Source: Paenibacillus sp. Soil750 (lineage in GTDB: Bacteria; Bacillota; Bacilli; Paenibacillales; NBRC-103111). Taken from it: a DNA stretch of 64,000 bases. The notes under the pieces were generated by a model. That model searched no databases and was not told the origin of the DNA. It saw only the letters and a list, made by a program, of their open reading frames with translations. How positions within the stretch are numbered: the first letter of the stretch is position 1; every line of letters begins with the position of its first letter. This document shows, piece by piece, positions 7,565-15,593 of the stretch. The DNA lies in NCBI RefSeq assembly GCF_001428045.1, contig NZ_LMSD01000034.1:310001-374000 (forward strand), in the 5' to 3' direction. The position numbers and the translations under genes were made by a program.

Positions 7565-8541
7565 AGCGATTACGAAAGCTATTCAAAAGTAAGCTAGTAT
7601 GGGTTTTGCTCATTCTCATTGTATTCATCTATATAAATAACACATCATTACTTGCCAAAGAACGGACTGGAAGTCCATTTCTAATGGCTCATCGTGGACT
7701 CGCGCAAACGTTCCACACCGAAGACTTGAAGAACGATACGTGTACCGCTGAGCGAATCTTTGTGCCGGAACATCCGTATCTGGAGAACACGATTCCTTCC
7801 ATGCAAGCCGCATTTGATGCCGGGGCCGATGAGGTTGAATTCGATATTCATATAACCAAAGATGATCAATTTGCCGTATTTCATGATTGGACGCTGGACT
7901 GTCGGACGAATGTCAAAGGGCAGTCAAAAGACTACACCATGGCTGAACTGAAAAAGGTGGATATAGGTTACGGGTACACGGCTGATAATGGAAAGTCGTA
8001 CCCTTTTCGAGGAAAAGGCATTGGATTAATGCCCTCCTTCAATGAAGTGCTCACACAGTTTGCGGACAAGATGCTCCTCATTCATATCAAAACCGACGAT
8101 CGCAAGGAAGGCAACTTATTCGCAGATATGTTGGCTAAGCTTTCACCCGAACGGAGGAGCCAGTTGACCATATATGGTGGCGATTTACCTGTATCTATTG
8201 TGAAGGAAAAGCTGCCAGACACGCGAGTCATTTCTGTGGATACGATGAAAAACTGTCTACTCCCGTACCTTGCATATGGATGGACAGGTAGCATACCTGC
8301 CTCCTGTGAGCATATTCAGATTCATATTCCGGAAAAATTGGCTCCGCTCTTGTGGGGATGGCCGAACAAGTTTTTAAACCGAATGGATAAAGTGGATACC
8401 CGAGTGATCGTGGTTGGTGGGAACGGCACGGAGTTTTCAACCGGGTTTGACACACCAGCGGATTTGGAGCGGCTTCCAGCTTCCTACTCCGGCGGAATAT
8501 GGACGAACCGGATTGACCGCATTGCACCGATTTATAAGTGA
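7561..8541 (+). CDS. Membrane-anchored glycerophosphodiester phosphodiesterase
   Basis: The 326-residue protein has an N-terminal membrane anchor (residues 10-28) and then a GDPD TIM-barrel domain, which hydrolyses glycerophosphodiesters to glycerol 3-phosphate and an alcohol. Core motifs are present: 'AHRG' near 47, 'ENTIPSMQAAFDAGADEVEFDIHITKD' region near 80-105 with the metal-binding Glu and Asp, and 'FHDWTLDCRT'. A long insertion follows before the C-terminal part. The start is the ATG at 7561, with GGAGG five bases upstream, overlapping the previous stop. The domain should lie outside the cell. Substrates could be lipid head groups or teichoic-acid fragments. Confidence 0.85.
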   Translation: MKRLRKLFKSKLVWVLLILIVFIYINNTSLLAKERTGSPFLMAHRGLAQTFHTEDLKNDTCTAERIFVPEHPYLENTIPSMQAAFDAGADEVEFDIHITKDDQFAVFHDWTLDCRTNVKGQSKDYTMAELKKVDIGYGYTADNGKSYPFRGKGIGLMPSFNEVLTQFADKMLLIHIKTDDRKEGNLFADMLAKLSPERRSQLTIYGGDLPVSIVKEKLPDTRVISVDTMKNCLLPYLAYGWTGSIPASCEHIQIHIPEKLAPLLWGWPNKFLNRMDKVDTRVIVVGGNGTEFSTGFDTPADLERLPASYSGGIWTNRIDRIAPIYK

Positions 8542-8547
8542 AACAAA

Positions 8548-8593
8548 GAGGGCACCTACTAGTAGAATCATCTACTTGCGGGCAGCCCTTTTT
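8548..8593. terminator. Terminator between convergent genes
   Basis: GAGGGC and GCCC bracket a 30-base region with inner pairing, followed by TTTTT on the plus strand. It serves the glycerophosphodiesterase gene and may also serve the convergent yjjX gene. Confidence 0.55.
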
Positions 8594-8613
8594 CACTTTT
8601 CGTTGGCCTATTT

Positions 8614-9144
8614 TTACTTATAAAACGTGGATTGAAAAGGTGTTAGAGCTGCTATGACCGCATCACGAAAAACATCACTTCGTGTAATTCGACCATTTGT
8701 AAATAAACCATAAGCACCTTCTTTGTGATTACTCCCGATCGTGCTGCTCAGTTCATCTATGATGTGACGCAACTCAGTTCCACCTTGTAATAGTTTCTCG
8801 CCAATTTCATGGGGGATGGGGAAATAAAGCCCTTTACCGACATAGAGTCGATTCCCGTCCCAAGCAGCACACACGGAGAAGAGATACCACTGCATCGTAT
8901 GGATGCTGTCATGCATAAGGCCACCTTCGAGTCCAAGTCCAAAGTCGGCTTCAGGTACTGCCGCAAGCACATTTTTGGCCCTTGTGATCGCACCAATAAT
9001 GGTTTCATCTTCCGTCATTGGCTGGTCAGAAACACCAGAAGGGACAGCGTTACAAATCGGTTCTATCCCCGTAGCCGCCACTACAGCAGCTCGTTTTGCT
9101 TGATTGTTCGTACCTAAAGCGATTCTTACCTTATTTTCAAACAT
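8614..9144 (-). CDS. yjjX: Inosine/xanthosine triphosphatase (YjjX family)
   Basis: The 176-residue protein matches the DUF84/YjjX family, which hydrolyses non-canonical purine nucleoside triphosphates (ITP, XTP) and so cleans the nucleotide pool. The N-terminal 'ALGTNNQAKRAAV' is the family phosphate-binding start. 'FGLGLEGGL' near residue 68 carries the conserved acidic Glu, and 'GAYGLFTNGRITR' near 145 is the C-terminal signature. AGGAGT lies ahead of the ATG. It is a single gene, convergent with the phosphodiesterase. Confidence 0.9.
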   Translation of the reverse strand: MFENKVRIALGTNNQAKRAAVVAATGIEPICNAVPSGVSDQPMTEDETIIGAITRAKNVLAAVPEADFGLGLEGGLMHDSIHTMQWYLFSVCAAWDGNRLYVGKGLYFPIPHEIGEKLLQGGTELRHIIDELSSTIGSNHKEGAYGLFTNGRITRSDVFRDAVIAALTPFQSTFYK

Positions 9145-9326
9145 ATGACATCACTCCTAACTCTTAATACGGATCAACGAAAACAATAAGTTCTAGTATA
9201 TCATGTTTTTAATTCTAATAAGATTAGTGGCGAGTTGTGCTTTTTCTGCTCAGTACTAAATGTGAGCGAAGTTGGGCATATTTGTAAAAAACACGTATTG
9301 ATGAAGGGGACAATGGTGCTGCAAGC

Positions 9327-9812
9327 ATGGGAAATATTCTACTCATTACTTTTTATATCCTGACCATCATCACTTTTTTCGTTATAAAGCGAAAGTTGCA
9401 AATGTTCGAAACAATCTTTTGCTGGTTAATTGTACTTTTGCTGCACGGTGTCTACTTTATGATTATCACCTTGAATTATCAGTTATTGATTCCTTCGCCT
9501 CGGTTGCCGGATATCATATTAAGAATCATATATCAACAAGTGATTACGCCGATTATTGTGATATGGGCCATGGAGCAGTTAATAAAAATACGTGGATTAT
9601 TGTACAAGACTTTGTCCATCTGTATGTTCTCAATCTTTCATATGGTATTAAAATTTTGTATGCAAAACTTAGGAATTGTTCAGTACTCTGAACAGTGGAG
9701 AGTATCTTGGTCATGTTTGGAAAGCATCTTGCTCCTTATTTGCACAGGAGTTGCACTACTATTGTATCGTTTGGTTATGCGAAAGGAAGGAATTCCATTT
9801 GAGTCATCTTGA
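9327..9812 (+). CDS. Unknown integral membrane protein, cluster gene 1
   Basis: The 161-residue protein has about five membrane segments with short polar loops and no recognisable catalytic motif. It starts at ATG 9327; the nearest purine stretch (AAGGGGA) is rather far upstream, so the exact start is uncertain. It is the first of four overlapping genes (9327-11559), all membrane proteins, that probably form one operon. The general style resembles spore-former membrane proteins of the CBO0543 type, but I cannot place this one with confidence. Confidence 0.6.
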   Translation: MGNILLITFYILTIITFFVIKRKLQMFETIFCWLIVLLLHGVYFMIITLNYQLLIPSPRLPDIILRIIYQQVITPIIVIWAMEQLIKIRGLLYKTLSICMFSIFHMVLKFCMQNLGIVQYSEQWRVSWSCLESILLLICTGVALLLYRLVMRKEGIPFESS

Positions 9813-10323
9813 GGTATTATTGCAACGCAATACGCTATTTACACTCGTGTGTCTCGTGTTAAGTTATGGTTTCATGTGGGTTTTGCCAAGTAACATGCCT
9901 AAATCCGTAAGTATCATCATGATGCTTTTCAGTCTGAATACGGCCAAAAGTTTGGATACGATTATTGCCGTACCACCGTTTGACCTCTATAACACGAATA
10001 TTTATCCGAATTTCGATCTTGCAGATACCCTAACATGGTGTTTATATCCTGTATTTGGTTATTTTTTTGCTTATTATTACACGCGGTTTCGTATTCGTGG
10101 GTTGATGATTCCTGTCTATATTTTATGTTGTTCATTAATAGGAACAGCCTATGAATCTTTAAATGTTTATTTTGATGTTTTTCAGTATCGACACTGGAAA
10201 TTAAGTTACTCTTTTTGCGTCTATCTCATCGTACAGACACTGTGTGTTCTTGTATTTATACAGCTGAAAAAGCATTGGATTGATCAAAAATATCAATCGA
10301 CAAGGAGAATCAATCGAACTTGA
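9799..10323 (+). CDS. CBO0543-like membrane protein, cluster gene 2
   Basis: The 174-residue protein has five predicted membrane helices. It carries a conserved-looking centre ('DLYNTNIYPNFDLADTL' region, residues 55-75, and 'AYESLNVYFDVFQYRHW') of the kind seen in CBO0543-family proteins of spore formers, whose role is unknown. The start is TTG at 9799, with AAGGAAGG eight bases upstream, overlapping the previous gene by 14 bases. Its own stop overlaps the TTG start of the next gene (TTGA), so translation is probably coupled through the cluster. Confidence 0.6.
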   Translation: MSHLEVLLQRNTLFTLVCLVLSYGFMWVLPSNMPKSVSIIMMLFSLNTAKSLDTIIAVPPFDLYNTNIYPNFDLADTLTWCLYPVFGYFFAYYYTRFRIRGLMIPVYILCCSLIGTAYESLNVYFDVFQYRHWKLSYSFCVYLIVQTLCVLVFIQLKKHWIDQKYQSTRRINRT

Positions 10324-11117
10324 GTTCTTTACAAGGCCATCACCCACGAAGACAGCAAGCGTTATTAAGTATGGACGGTTTAAGCAGCCTGCGCTGGCAG
10401 GATCCAAAGTTAATAGCGTGGTGGTCGGCATCCTTTCCAGGATTCGGTCATTTCCTGCTCCATCAATTTATACGCGGATTTCTTTTATCAGCATGGGAAG
10501 TGGCTATCAATTCACTTGCTAGAATCAATGAGGCGATCTATTACTCCTTCAGTGGGAAATTCGAATTGGCTGCACAAGTTATTGAGCCAAGATGGGCATT
10601 CGCCTATGCCATCGTTTACTTGTTCGCGATATGGGATAGTTATATCAAAGCGATCGATGCGAATAAGCAATACCATCTGGCAAAGCTTGAAGGAGCAAGA
10701 ATTACTTCCAATTTAATTAAACCTTGGACGATTACGAATATAAGCTTCAAGAGACCTGGAGCAGCTTTGGTCTGTTCTTTTGTTTTCCCTGGACTCGGCC
10801 AGCTATACAATAACCGACTCATATTAGGATTCTATGGGGTATTCTGGTGGTTTATTTATCTGACCATGTCACGATCACATGAAGCCACCCTTTATCTCAT
10901 ACTGGGTAAGTTGTCCAAATCGACCGCACTGCTAGATCCACATTGGCTATTATTTATGCCGTCAGTCTTCGGGGGCGCTATGTATGACGCATTTATGACA
11001 GCGCAAGATCATAATCGACTTTTTCGTCTGGAGCAGAAGCAATACTTAGCAGAAAAGTATCCACATTTTCCATTACGTTTGTTTGAGAAGGAGGATGACC
11101 CGCATGCTGATCATTAG
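10320..11117 (+). CDS. Duplicated-motif membrane protein, cluster gene 3
   Basis: The 265-residue protein has two halves that look related: 'FPGFGHFLLHQFIRGFLL' near residue 40 and 'FPGLGQLYNNRLILGFY' near residue 160, each opening a pair of membrane helices. The PGxGxxY/L pattern is seen in small TM2/DUF5683-type membrane modules, so this may be an internal duplication of such a module. TTG start at 10320, with AAGGAG about 12 bases upstream. It overlaps the next gene by 14 bases. Function unknown. Confidence 0.6.
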   Translation: MSSLQGHHPRRQQALLSMDGLSSLRWQDPKLIAWWSASFPGFGHFLLHQFIRGFLLSAWEVAINSLARINEAIYYSFSGKFELAAQVIEPRWAFAYAIVYLFAIWDSYIKAIDANKQYHLAKLEGARITSNLIKPWTITNISFKRPGAALVCSFVFPGLGQLYNNRLILGFYGVFWWFIYLTMSRSHEATLYLILGKLSKSTALLDPHWLLFMPSVFGGAMYDAFMTAQDHNRLFRLEQKQYLAEKYPHFPLRLFEKEDDPHADH

Positions 11118-11559
11118 TACTTTTGAGCACTCGATTGAAGTGGAGGAAGCACTAGCTGTACTTGAACAGATGGGTCTACCTCGTAATGAAATCATGACCG
11201 TCATGATGGATAACTATATGGACATACCCGATCATAATTACAATTCAAATCCGAATAAGAAAACGCTGGCCTTTGAGGTTGGCATGGCAACATCTACGGC
11301 ATTCTCTGTCATAGGGATTAGTTTCGGCTTCATTCTGTATTTGGGGCCTATTATTTGGGGAGTTATTTGCGCCATTTGCGGATTTAATATTGGGTATTGG
11401 CTCACGCGCATCATACAAACTAAGCTACTTAAACATGTTATACGGAAAAAAGAGCGATTACCTGAGCTGGCAGTCATTATTCAATGCCATGAGGAACGAT
11501 TAAAAGAGGTACAGCATGTGTTGTGGGAATATCAAGCGCTATCCGTAGGCAAATTTTAA
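11104..11559 (+). CDS. Soluble-plus-glycine-helix membrane protein, cluster gene 4
   Basis: The 151-residue protein opens with a small ferredoxin-like region ('MLIISTFEHSIEVEEALAVL'), has two adjacent glycine-rich membrane helices in the middle (about residues 62-105) and ends with a second soluble segment ('LPELAVIIQCHEERLKEVQHV'). This sandwich resembles general-stress proteins that carry an embedded glycine-rich helix pair, but I do not recognise a family. Start ATG 11104 has AAGGAGG nine bases upstream; the ATG at 11095 touches that site. A terminator follows. Confidence 0.6.
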   Translation: MLIISTFEHSIEVEEALAVLEQMGLPRNEIMTVMMDNYMDIPDHNYNSNPNKKTLAFEVGMATSTAFSVIGISFGFILYLGPIIWGVICAICGFNIGYWLTRIIQTKLLKHVIRKKERLPELAVIIQCHEERLKEVQHVLWEYQALSVGKF

Positions 11560-11573
11560 AATAGAACATATAC

Positions 11574-11599
11574 AAGCTTGAGTATTCAAGCTTATTTTT
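11574..11599 (+). terminator. Terminator of the membrane-protein cluster
   Basis: AAGCTTGA and TCAAGCTT form an eight-bp stem with a four-base loop, followed by ATTTTT. Confidence 0.75.
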
Positions 11600-11619
11600 G
11601 CTGAATTGCACAAATCTGA

Positions 11620-11655
11620 AAGAGGCTAATGGATTTATATCCAATAGCCTCTTTT
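11620..11655. terminator. Bidirectional terminator
   Basis: AAGAGGCTA and TAGCCTCTT flank an inner ATGGAT/ATCCA stem. T-runs on both strands suit the convergent genes on either side. Confidence 0.75.
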
Positions 11656-11674
11656 ATTTCTATCACGCGTATTT

Positions 11675-13135
11675 TTATTTCATTTTAGCTAAGTCATAAT
11701 CAAACCATGTTCGCATCTCACCAGTAGTTAGATTCTCAATTGTGTTGTTACGATGTTTAATGAAAATGTTTCTATTTTTATCCAAATAATAATCGCCAAA
11801 AACATAGTCGGATAAACGTTTTGTTTCTAATTTCGTATTCAGTGTGTACAGCCCAGCCGTGTCTTGCACAGCATAATCCTTATTCGAAATGCCATTAAGT
11901 ACGATATAGAGGCTTCCATCGGTAGAGGCAGGATTGGATAATGAAAGGTTTGTTATACCTAATGTATTGACATCCAATTCATGAAGCCGTTCATTTACCA
12001 TGTGAAGAGTTCCTTCTTGGTCTAGCAAGCCAACGCGGGCACTACCCGAAATAAAGCCATTTCGACTAGGTAATTTAGCAGAAGCAATCCACACAGTACC
12101 GTCTGGGTTCGGGATGACGCGGTCTAGCTTTTGATTGAAGTCTTCGAGTCGTGTCACGTTCCCATTTTGAATAAGAAATGTATACGTCGTACCATAATTT
12201 GGACCAATCGCGGCAATCGGCAAGGTCAAATTAATGGATAAGATTACCCGTTGATCGCCAACTGGAAAAGCGGTGTACGTATGGACAGGTGCTCCCCAGG
12301 CTGCCGATTCCCATACATCGGAGTCTGTGAGTGTGTGTACTTTTACATTACCGTAGAACAAATCGCGATCTTTACGCACTAACTCTACCGGTTTACCAGC
12401 AAATGGATGTGGAGATGTAGAAAGGCTTTTGATAAATTGATCTTGCTCTTCATTGTTTTTCCATTCGATTTGATAGTTGCTTTTATCCATCTTAAGCATG
12501 GATTTTGTACGGTCCGCGGAAAGCAGGGAGTAGAAATATAGCGAACGATCATCGTCACCTATAATGGAATAGATGGCATTTTGCCCGCCAACTAGCGATA
12601 GCCCTTCATCATCACTCCATTGTATGTCTATCTGAAGAAGATCATGGACAAATCGCCAAGTCAAAGGCATATAAGTCACATCCTGATACGTTAGAAAAGG
12701 GTAAGGCTCTGTTTTATTATTAATTTCTACTTGATTCATCGTGATGGGTACATCGGAAACTTGGACAAAGTAACTATTTGCATGACTTTTGGTTGTTAGA
12801 TCCTGTTCAAGTGGAGTTTGACGAATTGGCGGGGGAAAGTTCCGGTTTGACCAAATCTGCAATCCATCGGATTCACTCCAGTTGTACTCAATGCCGAGTG
12901 TTTGGAAATTGTTCCACGTCATGGGTAGGTAAGTGATGTCTTTATACACCAGAAACGGGTATTGGCTATGGGCAATGTCCATGTCTTGACCATTGATTTG
13001 AATTGGAAAATAGGGCAGAGATGCCTTCACAGATACGCTTGCTGAAGCTTGCATTGGAAGTAACGGTAACAACCCGCACATCAATCCGAGTATGACAATC
13101 GAGCATTTGATGGCAATTTTCTTCAAACCTATCAC
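11675..13135 (-). CDS. Secreted protein with two copper-amine-oxidase-N repeats
   Basis: The 486-residue protein has a cleavable-looking signal peptide ending near 'QASAS'. Two tandem stalk modules of the copper-amine-oxidase N-terminal type follow: 'YPFLVYKDITYLPMTW' near residue 58 and 'YPFLTYQDVTYMPLTW' near residue 145, each ending in a 'W-S-E/D-x-(D/E)-G-L' strand. The remaining 300 residues look like a beta-propeller-like or beta-rich region ('NPDGTVWIASAK', 'STDGSLYIVLNG'). There is no catalytic signature. Such proteins are common in Paenibacillus and are taken to be cell-surface or extracellular. The closest relatives are unknown to me. Confidence 0.75.
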   Translation of the reverse strand: MIGLKKIAIKCSIVILGLMCGLLPLLPMQASASVSVKASLPYFPIQINGQDMDIAHSQYPFLVYKDITYLPMTWNNFQTLGIEYNWSESDGLQIWSNRNFPPPIRQTPLEQDLTTKSHANSYFVQVSDVPITMNQVEINNKTEPYPFLTYQDVTYMPLTWRFVHDLLQIDIQWSDDEGLSLVGGQNAIYSIIGDDDRSLYFYSLLSADRTKSMLKMDKSNYQIEWKNNEEQDQFIKSLSTSPHPFAGKPVELVRKDRDLFYGNVKVHTLTDSDVWESAAWGAPVHTYTAFPVGDQRVILSINLTLPIAAIGPNYGTTYTFLIQNGNVTRLEDFNQKLDRVIPNPDGTVWIASAKLPSRNGFISGSARVGLLDQEGTLHMVNERLHELDVNTLGITNLSLSNPASTDGSLYIVLNGISNKDYAVQDTAGLYTLNTKLETKRLSDYVFGDYYLDKNRNIFIKHRNNTIENLTTGEMRTWFDYDLAKMK

Positions 13136-13264
13136 CCTTTTCTAAGTTAGTATTGCTACTAAATTAGACGCAGGATGCTGGGAAAAGTTGTATGAATGAA
13201 GGAGGATATATCCAGATCGTGTTGTTGATGGTAAATTTTGAGTCATGATCTCATTGATTTCCCA

Positions 13265-13273
13265 TGTTACAAT
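13265..13273 (+). promoter_or_regulatory. Extended -10 promoter candidate upstream of the riboswitch
   Basis: TG-T-TACAAT matches an extended -10 element. No good -35 lies 16-18 bases upstream. Transcription would start near 13280, just before the c-di-AMP aptamer. Confidence 0.4.
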
Positions 13274-13280
13274 CGTTGAG

Positions 13281-13418
13281 ATCCAAGCTGGATCCAAAAC
13301 TTAGAAGGCCGAAGCTTTTTTGAAGCACGGGGGAACCAATCTTTGGGGTGAAGTCGCGTTATGCGCGGCCGGGTGATTACTCTTTGATCCGAATCCGACA
13401 GCTAACCTCGCAGGCCAC
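13281..13418 (+). promoter_or_regulatory. ydaO-type c-di-AMP riboswitch
   Basis: The leader carries the conserved blocks of the ydaO/yuaA aptamer in order: 'GGCCGAAGC' (about 13308), 'GGGGGAACCAATCTTTGGGGTGA' region (13329-13351), a GC-rich arm 'GCGCGGCCGGGTGA', and 'CCGAATCCGACAGCTAACC' (13389) closing at 'TCGCAGGCC'. The known ligand, c-di-AMP, usually turns expression off. The gene it precedes is a LysM-CAP wall protein, a typical target class. The ribosome binding site begins only about four bases after the aptamer and I see no separate terminator, so control might act on translation; that is inference. Confidence 0.88.
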
Positions 13419-13436
13419 AAAAAGGAGAGGTTTATA

Positions 13437-14105
13437 GTGAAACGTTACAAGAAGCTTATTGTTACAGGAGCCTTAGGTTTGACTGTCTTGATGGGGGCGA
13501 ACGCAGCATTTGCTGCAACAGGAACACACACGGTAGCAGGCAACGATACCATGTGGCTAATCTCTAAGAAATATGGCGTCAGCCTTACTTCACTGATTAA
13601 TGCGAATCCACAGGTAGCCAATCCGAACGTGATTTGGTCGGGCATGAAGCTCAACATTCCTGGGAGCACGGGTACAACTGTTGTGACGAAACCACAGGTT
13701 ACGCCAGCACCTACAGTTACACCGACACCAACGCAATCCACTTTTGCCAGTCAAGTGGTTACCTTAGTAAACCAGGAGAGAACGAAGGCTGGATTGAAGC
13801 CTTTGACCAGCAATAGCGCTCTTACCGCGATGGCGCTGGATAAAGCGAAAGACATGTACAATAACGGATATTTCGATCATACATCGCCAACTTACGGGTC
13901 ACCTTTTGATATGATGAGCTCCTACGGCATTCATTATTCCTACGCGGGTGAAAATATCGCTAAGGGTCAGCAATCCCCTGCAGCCGTCATGACAGCATGG
14001 ATGAACAGTACCGGTCACCGTCAAAACATTCTAAGTCCGAACTTCACACAAATAGGTGTTGCTTATTATAACGGTGAGTGGGTTCAGGAATTTATAAGTA
14101 ATTAA
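13437..14105 (+). CDS. Secreted LysM-CAP domain protein (YkwD/SafA-like)
   Basis: The 222-residue protein has a signal peptide ending 'AFAATG', one LysM peptidoglycan-binding module ('HTVAGNDTMWLISKKYGVS', residues 31-75), a Thr/Pro linker (80-102), and a C-terminal CAP/SCP domain. The CAP domain carries 'VNQERTKAGLKPL', 'YFDHTSP', 'GENIAKGQ', 'WMNSTGHRQNILS' and the terminal 'IGVAYYNGEWVQEF'. GTG start with AAGGAGAGG six bases upstream. CAP proteins with LysM are found in spore coats and cell walls of Bacillus-type bacteria; their catalytic activity is not established. It is under the c-di-AMP riboswitch and ends in a strong terminator. Confidence 0.9.
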   Translation: MKRYKKLIVTGALGLTVLMGANAAFAATGTHTVAGNDTMWLISKKYGVSLTSLINANPQVANPNVIWSGMKLNIPGSTGTTVVTKPQVTPAPTVTPTPTQSTFASQVVTLVNQERTKAGLKPLTSNSALTAMALDKAKDMYNNGYFDHTSPTYGSPFDMMSSYGIHYSYAGENIAKGQQSPAAVMTAWMNSTGHRQNILSPNFTQIGVAYYNGEWVQEFISN

Positions 14106-14125
14106 AAGGTAAATGTGAATCGTGG

Positions 14126-14152
14126 CAGTCTCCCTTGGGAGGCTGTTTTTTT
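14126..14152 (+). terminator. Terminator after the LysM-CAP gene
   Basis: CAGTCTCCC and GGGAGGCTG pair over nine positions with a TT centre, followed by seven Ts. Confidence 0.85.
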
Positions 14153-14278
14153 GCATTATGTCGAAGGAGATAGGTCGTGTGTGTCGAATTGGAAATCAAT
14201 TATAAGATTGGAGTGTTAAGTAGATTAGAGAAAACGAGGAACTCAGTGACTTGGAAAAGACAAAGGAGTAGTGTCGTA

Positions 14279-14605
14279 GTGACTAGAATAAAAAAAATGA
14301 CATTTTGGATAGTTACTGTTTTCTTTTATATCTGTTTGTTTCTACTGTATTGGATTTTCCTCACCGCGGATATGGCTTTATATGTAGGTAAATTAGTTAG
14401 TCAAATGGGCATAGAGTCAACCCAATCATTCGTTATTTTCTATTTCATTGTCGGAACAATACTTACTATCGCATTCTGTTTTTTAAATGTTTGGGCATAT
14501 CGCAAGAAACGAGTGTTTTTCTGGTTGTTTTTTATTTTACACGCTTATTATTTATATAAATTATATAGTATCGTCGTAGATCCGAACCCAATTAGAATCA
14601 TTTAA
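14279..14605 (+). CDS. Small three-span membrane protein
   Basis: The 108-residue protein has three hydrophobic helices (about residues 9-28, 42-65 and 76-95) separated by basic loops. The GTG at 14279 follows AAAGGAG at ten bases; an open frame extends upstream to 14177 but without a comparable site. It ends 35 bases before the SRPBCC-like gene and may share its transcript. I do not recognise a family. Confidence 0.5.
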   Translation: MTRIKKMTFWIVTVFFYICLFLLYWIFLTADMALYVGKLVSQMGIESTQSFVIFYFIVGTILTIAFCFLNVWAYRKKRVFFWLFFILHAYYLYKLYSIVVDPNPIRII

Positions 14606-14640
14606 AAAATTTGCAATTAAATTCCCAAGAGGTGCATCCA

Positions 14641-15108
14641 GTGATTAAGATACTCACACAAATCGAAATTAAGGCATCCATTGATGTTTGTTTTGACATG
14701 GCTTCGAATATTGACATACATACGCAGACTGTCTGGCCATATACCAAGGAACGAGCGATAGCTGGAACAACAACTGGCATGGTTCGTGGAGGGGATACGG
14801 TTACTTTTGAGGCAAGACACTTTCTAATTAGGCAAAAGCACACGTCACTCATATCGAATTATGTGCGACCTTACCGATTTGTTGATGAAATGTTGCAGGG
14901 GACTTTTAAAAGTATGAGGCACGAACACGAGTTTATTGATTTAGGTGACACAACGTTGATGAAAGATATGTTAAGTTTTGAGGCTCCGCTAGGCTGGATC
15001 GGATGGTTGGTTGAGAGAGTAGTGTTGAAGAGATATATGACACGATTCTTGAATTATCGGAATGAGCAATTGAAGATTTTAGCTGAGAAATATGTAAAAG
15101 AGCAATAG
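14641..15108 (+). CDS. SRPBCC-family (START-like) protein
   Basis: The 155-residue protein has the layout of the polyketide cyclase/dehydrase SRPBCC fold: an opening strand 'IKILTQIEIKASIDVCFDMASN', central ligand-cavity strands, 'VRPYRFVDEMLQGTFKSMRHEHEF' and a long C-terminal helix ('YMTRFLNYRNEQLKIL'). The fold binds lipids or other hydrophobic ligands, so no specific reaction can be inferred. GTG start at 14641, with AAGAGG upstream. The preceding gene is a small membrane protein. The stop is followed directly by a purine-rich stretch. Confidence 0.7.
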   Translation: MIKILTQIEIKASIDVCFDMASNIDIHTQTVWPYTKERAIAGTTTGMVRGGDTVTFEARHFLIRQKHTSLISNYVRPYRFVDEMLQGTFKSMRHEHEFIDLGDTTLMKDMLSFEAPLGWIGWLVERVVLKRYMTRFLNYRNEQLKILAEKYVKEQ

Positions 15109-15317
15109 AAGGAGGCAGGAGGAAGAAGCAACAAAAGGGGAAATAAAAGGAGCGGAAAACGGAGGAAAGCTAAGTGAGAGATTAATGATATGGAAAAAAC
15201 GTGTACGTTTTATCAACTGCCAGAGGTACATAAAATCATTGGTACGATAGATGATCTGGTTGCAAGGATTTACGAATTTAACTGTTTAACTAGCATGGAG
15301 GAGCCGAATTTGAAACA
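15109..15317. other. Purine-rich gap with a doubtful 43-codon frame
   Basis: The first 65 bases are nearly all A and G and contain several Shine-Dalgarno-like blocks (AAGGAGG, AGGAGGA, AAGGAG, GGAGG), none followed by a long frame. An ATG at 15190 opens 43 codons ('MEKTCTFYQLPEVHKII...'), ending at 15321 inside the first unit of the repeat. It has no good ribosome binding site. It may be a gene remnant; I do not call it as a gene. Confidence 0.3.
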
Positions 15318-15505
15318 GTAAGGGAACCTAGATACGTTATTTCGAAGTAATTGGCTAGTTTTTGCAGCTAAGGGAACGTGAGTGCGCTATTTGCTCGTAT
15401 TGGTGGTTTTTGGCGGTTTTCGAGTGAATAGCGCACTGTCGTTCCCTTTCGATACCATTCAAGGTCGTTTTGCTGTAAATAGCGTTCTCTGGTTCCCTTA
15501 CGCTC
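15318..15505. repeat. Nested palindromic intergenic repeat with four units
   Basis: Four related units carry AAGGGAAC, 8-9 variable bases, then CG(C/T)TATTT. Two are forward (from 15318 and 15368) and two inverted (15421-15451 and 15478-15505). The inner pair folds into a long stem: AAGGGAACG with CGTTCCCTT, and AGTGCGCTATT with AATAGCGCACT. The outer pair gives a second, imperfect stem. The layout A-B-B'-A' looks like a REP/MITE-like element. No coding capacity is evident. Confidence 0.7.
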
Positions 15506-15546
15506 AAAATGTCAGATATTTAAGATGACAATTTACAAATAAACTG

Positions 15547-15592
15547 AAAACGGAAGTCAATGATGTGTATCTACATCATTGACTTCCGTTTT
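15547..15592. terminator. Perfect 20-bp stem terminator
   Basis: AAAACGGAAGTCAATGATGT and its exact inverse flank a GTATCT loop. T-runs on both sides allow use from either strand. The stop codon of the isomerase-like gene follows two bases later. Confidence 0.85.
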
Positions 15593-15593
15593 T

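Noticed and set aside
8228..8596. 122-codon minus-strand frame over the phosphodiesterase gene
   Set aside because: It is antisense to a good gene with a clear domain, and has no start site or family.
15190..15321. 43-codon gene between the SRPBCC gene and the repeat
   Set aside because: There is no ribosome binding site and its stop codon lies inside the repeat. It is only noted as a possible remnant.
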